Below, piece by piece: positions 63,194 through 64,000 of a DNA stretch of 64,000 bases. Each line of letters opens with the position of its first letter. Positions within the stretch are counted from its first letter, which is position 1. Made by a program: the position numbers and the translations under genes. Under the pieces are notes generated by a model. It saw only the letters and a list, made by a program, of their open reading frames with translations, was not told the origin of the DNA and made no database searches. Source of the DNA: Muriiphilus sp048268845 (GTDB taxonomy: Bacteria; Pseudomonadota; Alphaproteobacteria; Rhodobacterales; Rhodobacteraceae). Location of the stretch: assembly GCA_048268845.1 (NCBI GenBank), contig JBLWUQ010000006.1, positions 1 through 64,000 on the forward strand, read 5' to 3'.

Positions 63194-63280
63194 CGGTGCC
63201 GACCAGAACAGGCCGCCAGGGCGCCGACAGAGCGCCGCGGTAAATGAGGACGGCCAGACCGGCCGAAAGAGGATTAGAGC

Positions 63281-64000
63281 ATGGGTTTTCCGAACGGACA
63301 TTTTCCGCGCGCGGCGGTCGCGACCGCAGCGCTTCTGGCGCTGGCGGGCTGCGCCGACAATGGCTACGACGCCGACCTGCGCGGCATGGCCGGCGGATTT
63401 TCCACCACCGAGGCGGCGCTGAACGCGCGCACCGCCGCGCGGCCCGAGACGGACGCGCGCGGCGTGATCTCCTATCCGACCTACCAGGTCGCGGTGGCGC
63501 GGCGCGGCGATACGCTGGCTGATGTCGCCACCCGCGTCGGCCTGCCGGTCAACGACGTGGCCCGATATAACGGCATCCCGGCCGATACCGTCCTGCGCGC
63601 GGGCGAGATCATCGCGCTGCCGCGCCGGGTCGATGGCGCCAGCGCCACCCCCACCGCGTCGGGCACGATCGACGTGACCACGCTGGCGGGCACCGCGCTC
63701 GACCGGGTCGGCACCACCCCCGGCACGCCCGTCGCCGCGGCCCCCGGCGCCGAGCCGGTGCGCCACCAGGTCCAGCGCGGCGAGACCGCCTATTCCATCG
63801 CCCGGCGCTACGGCGTGTCGGTGCGCTCGCTGGCCGACTGGAACGGCCTCGATTCCGCCCTCACCGTGCGCGAGGGCCAGTATCTCTTGATCCCGGTGGT
63901 GCTGGAGCGCGCCGCCATGGCGATCGACGGCAGCCCGCCGGGCGTCGGCTCCGCAACCCCGATCCCGCCTTCCGCCGCCACCCCCCTGCCCGCCGAAACC
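63281..64000 (+). CDS. LysM lipoprotein, NlpD-like (3' part outside window)
   Basis: The first 240 codons of a lipoprotein starting MGFPNGHFPRAAVATAALLA with lipobox LALAGC. Two LysM domains are visible: VAVARRGDTLADVATRVGL and HQVQRGETAYSIARRYGV ... GQYLLIPV. Position after surE-pcm matches nlpD/peptidoglycan-binding M23 peptidases of this lineage, which carry an LytM domain at the C-terminus. The C-terminal part is beyond the right edge, so the peptidase domain is inferred. Confidence 0.85.
   Translation, partial: MGFPNGHFPRAAVATAALLALAGCADNGYDADLRGMAGGFSTTEAALNARTAARPETDARGVISYPTYQVAVARRGDTLADVATRVGLPVNDVARYNGIPADTVLRAGEIIALPRRVDGASATPTASGTIDVTTLAGTALDRVGTTPGTPVAAAPGAEPVRHQVQRGETAYSIARRYGVSVRSLADWNGLDSALTVREGQYLLIPVVLERAAMAIDGSPPGVGSATPIPPSAATPLPAET

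Overview
The window is chromosomal DNA of a GC-rich alphaproteobacterium, most likely a member of the Rhodobacteraceae/Roseobacter lineage. Several things point there: a soxB-D-A-G sarcosine oxidase operon, the ATP synthase zeta inhibitor (DUF1476), a ZapA/ZauP-type pair, a DctB/DctD pair whose regulator lacks the GAFTGA loop, a glnBA operon with NtrC-like sites, and the order alr / mlaEF / pqiA-like / radA / cvpA / purF. No genus can be assigned from the sequence. Almost all of it reads as ordinary core genome with tight operons and many ATGA/GTGA stop-start overlaps. I saw no rRNA, tRNA, CRISPR array, prophage or defence island.

Layout. 1-5.3 kb: the first 26 codons of an IS1595-like transposase at the left edge, a CNNM/CorC membrane protein, then the envelope operon yfgM-like / bamB / der on the minus strand. 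5.4-12.4 kb: an RND efflux adaptor and permease facing an Atm1-type ABC exporter whose frame runs on into the permease gene. 12.6-18.6 kb: a LysM protein, a LOG-family protein, a RarD-type transporter, a HAF-repeat autotransporter-like protein with six 53-residue repeats, and sodB. 18.7-24.4 kb: sarcosine oxidase genes, with an unrecognised 53-residue membrane protein between soxB and soxD and a hairpin repeat between soxD and soxA. 24.6-30 kb: ccmI-ruvX-DUF1289, then dctB-dctD. 30-33.4 kb: purC-purS-purQ, the ATPase zeta subunit, and zapA with a coiled-coil partner. 33.7-39.2 kb: tkt, DUF808, a 47-residue membrane protein, gap, coaD and a CBS protein.

39.3-45.4 kb is a valine catabolism region. 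An acyl-CoA dehydrogenase, a 3-hydroxyisobutyryl-CoA hydrolase-like protein and 3-hydroxyisobutyrate dehydrogenase form one minus-strand operon. Methylmalonate-semialdehyde dehydrogenase lies convergent to it beside a divergent LysR gene. A perfect 20-bp palindrome upstream of the operon is a candidate operator. 45.6-52 kb: a carboxylate-amine ligase, an L,D-transpeptidase, the NAD(P)HX repair enzyme, glnB-glnA with two NtrC-like sites two helical turns apart, and a YiiX-like lipoprotein. 52.3-64 kb: an alpha/beta hydrolase-OsmC fusion, alr, an MlaE/MlaF pair without MlaD but followed by a PqiA-like half protein, radA, cvpA, purF, small proteins, an SDR, and surE-pcm with the start of an NlpD-like gene cut by the right edge.

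I do not see a clearly new multi-gene system. The most interesting signals are regulatory or small: the covarying hairpin repeats, the valine-operon palindrome, the tandem NtrC sites, the DctD that has lost its sigma-54 contact loop, the unannotated small membrane proteins, and the MlaEF-PqiA arrangement without MlaD.
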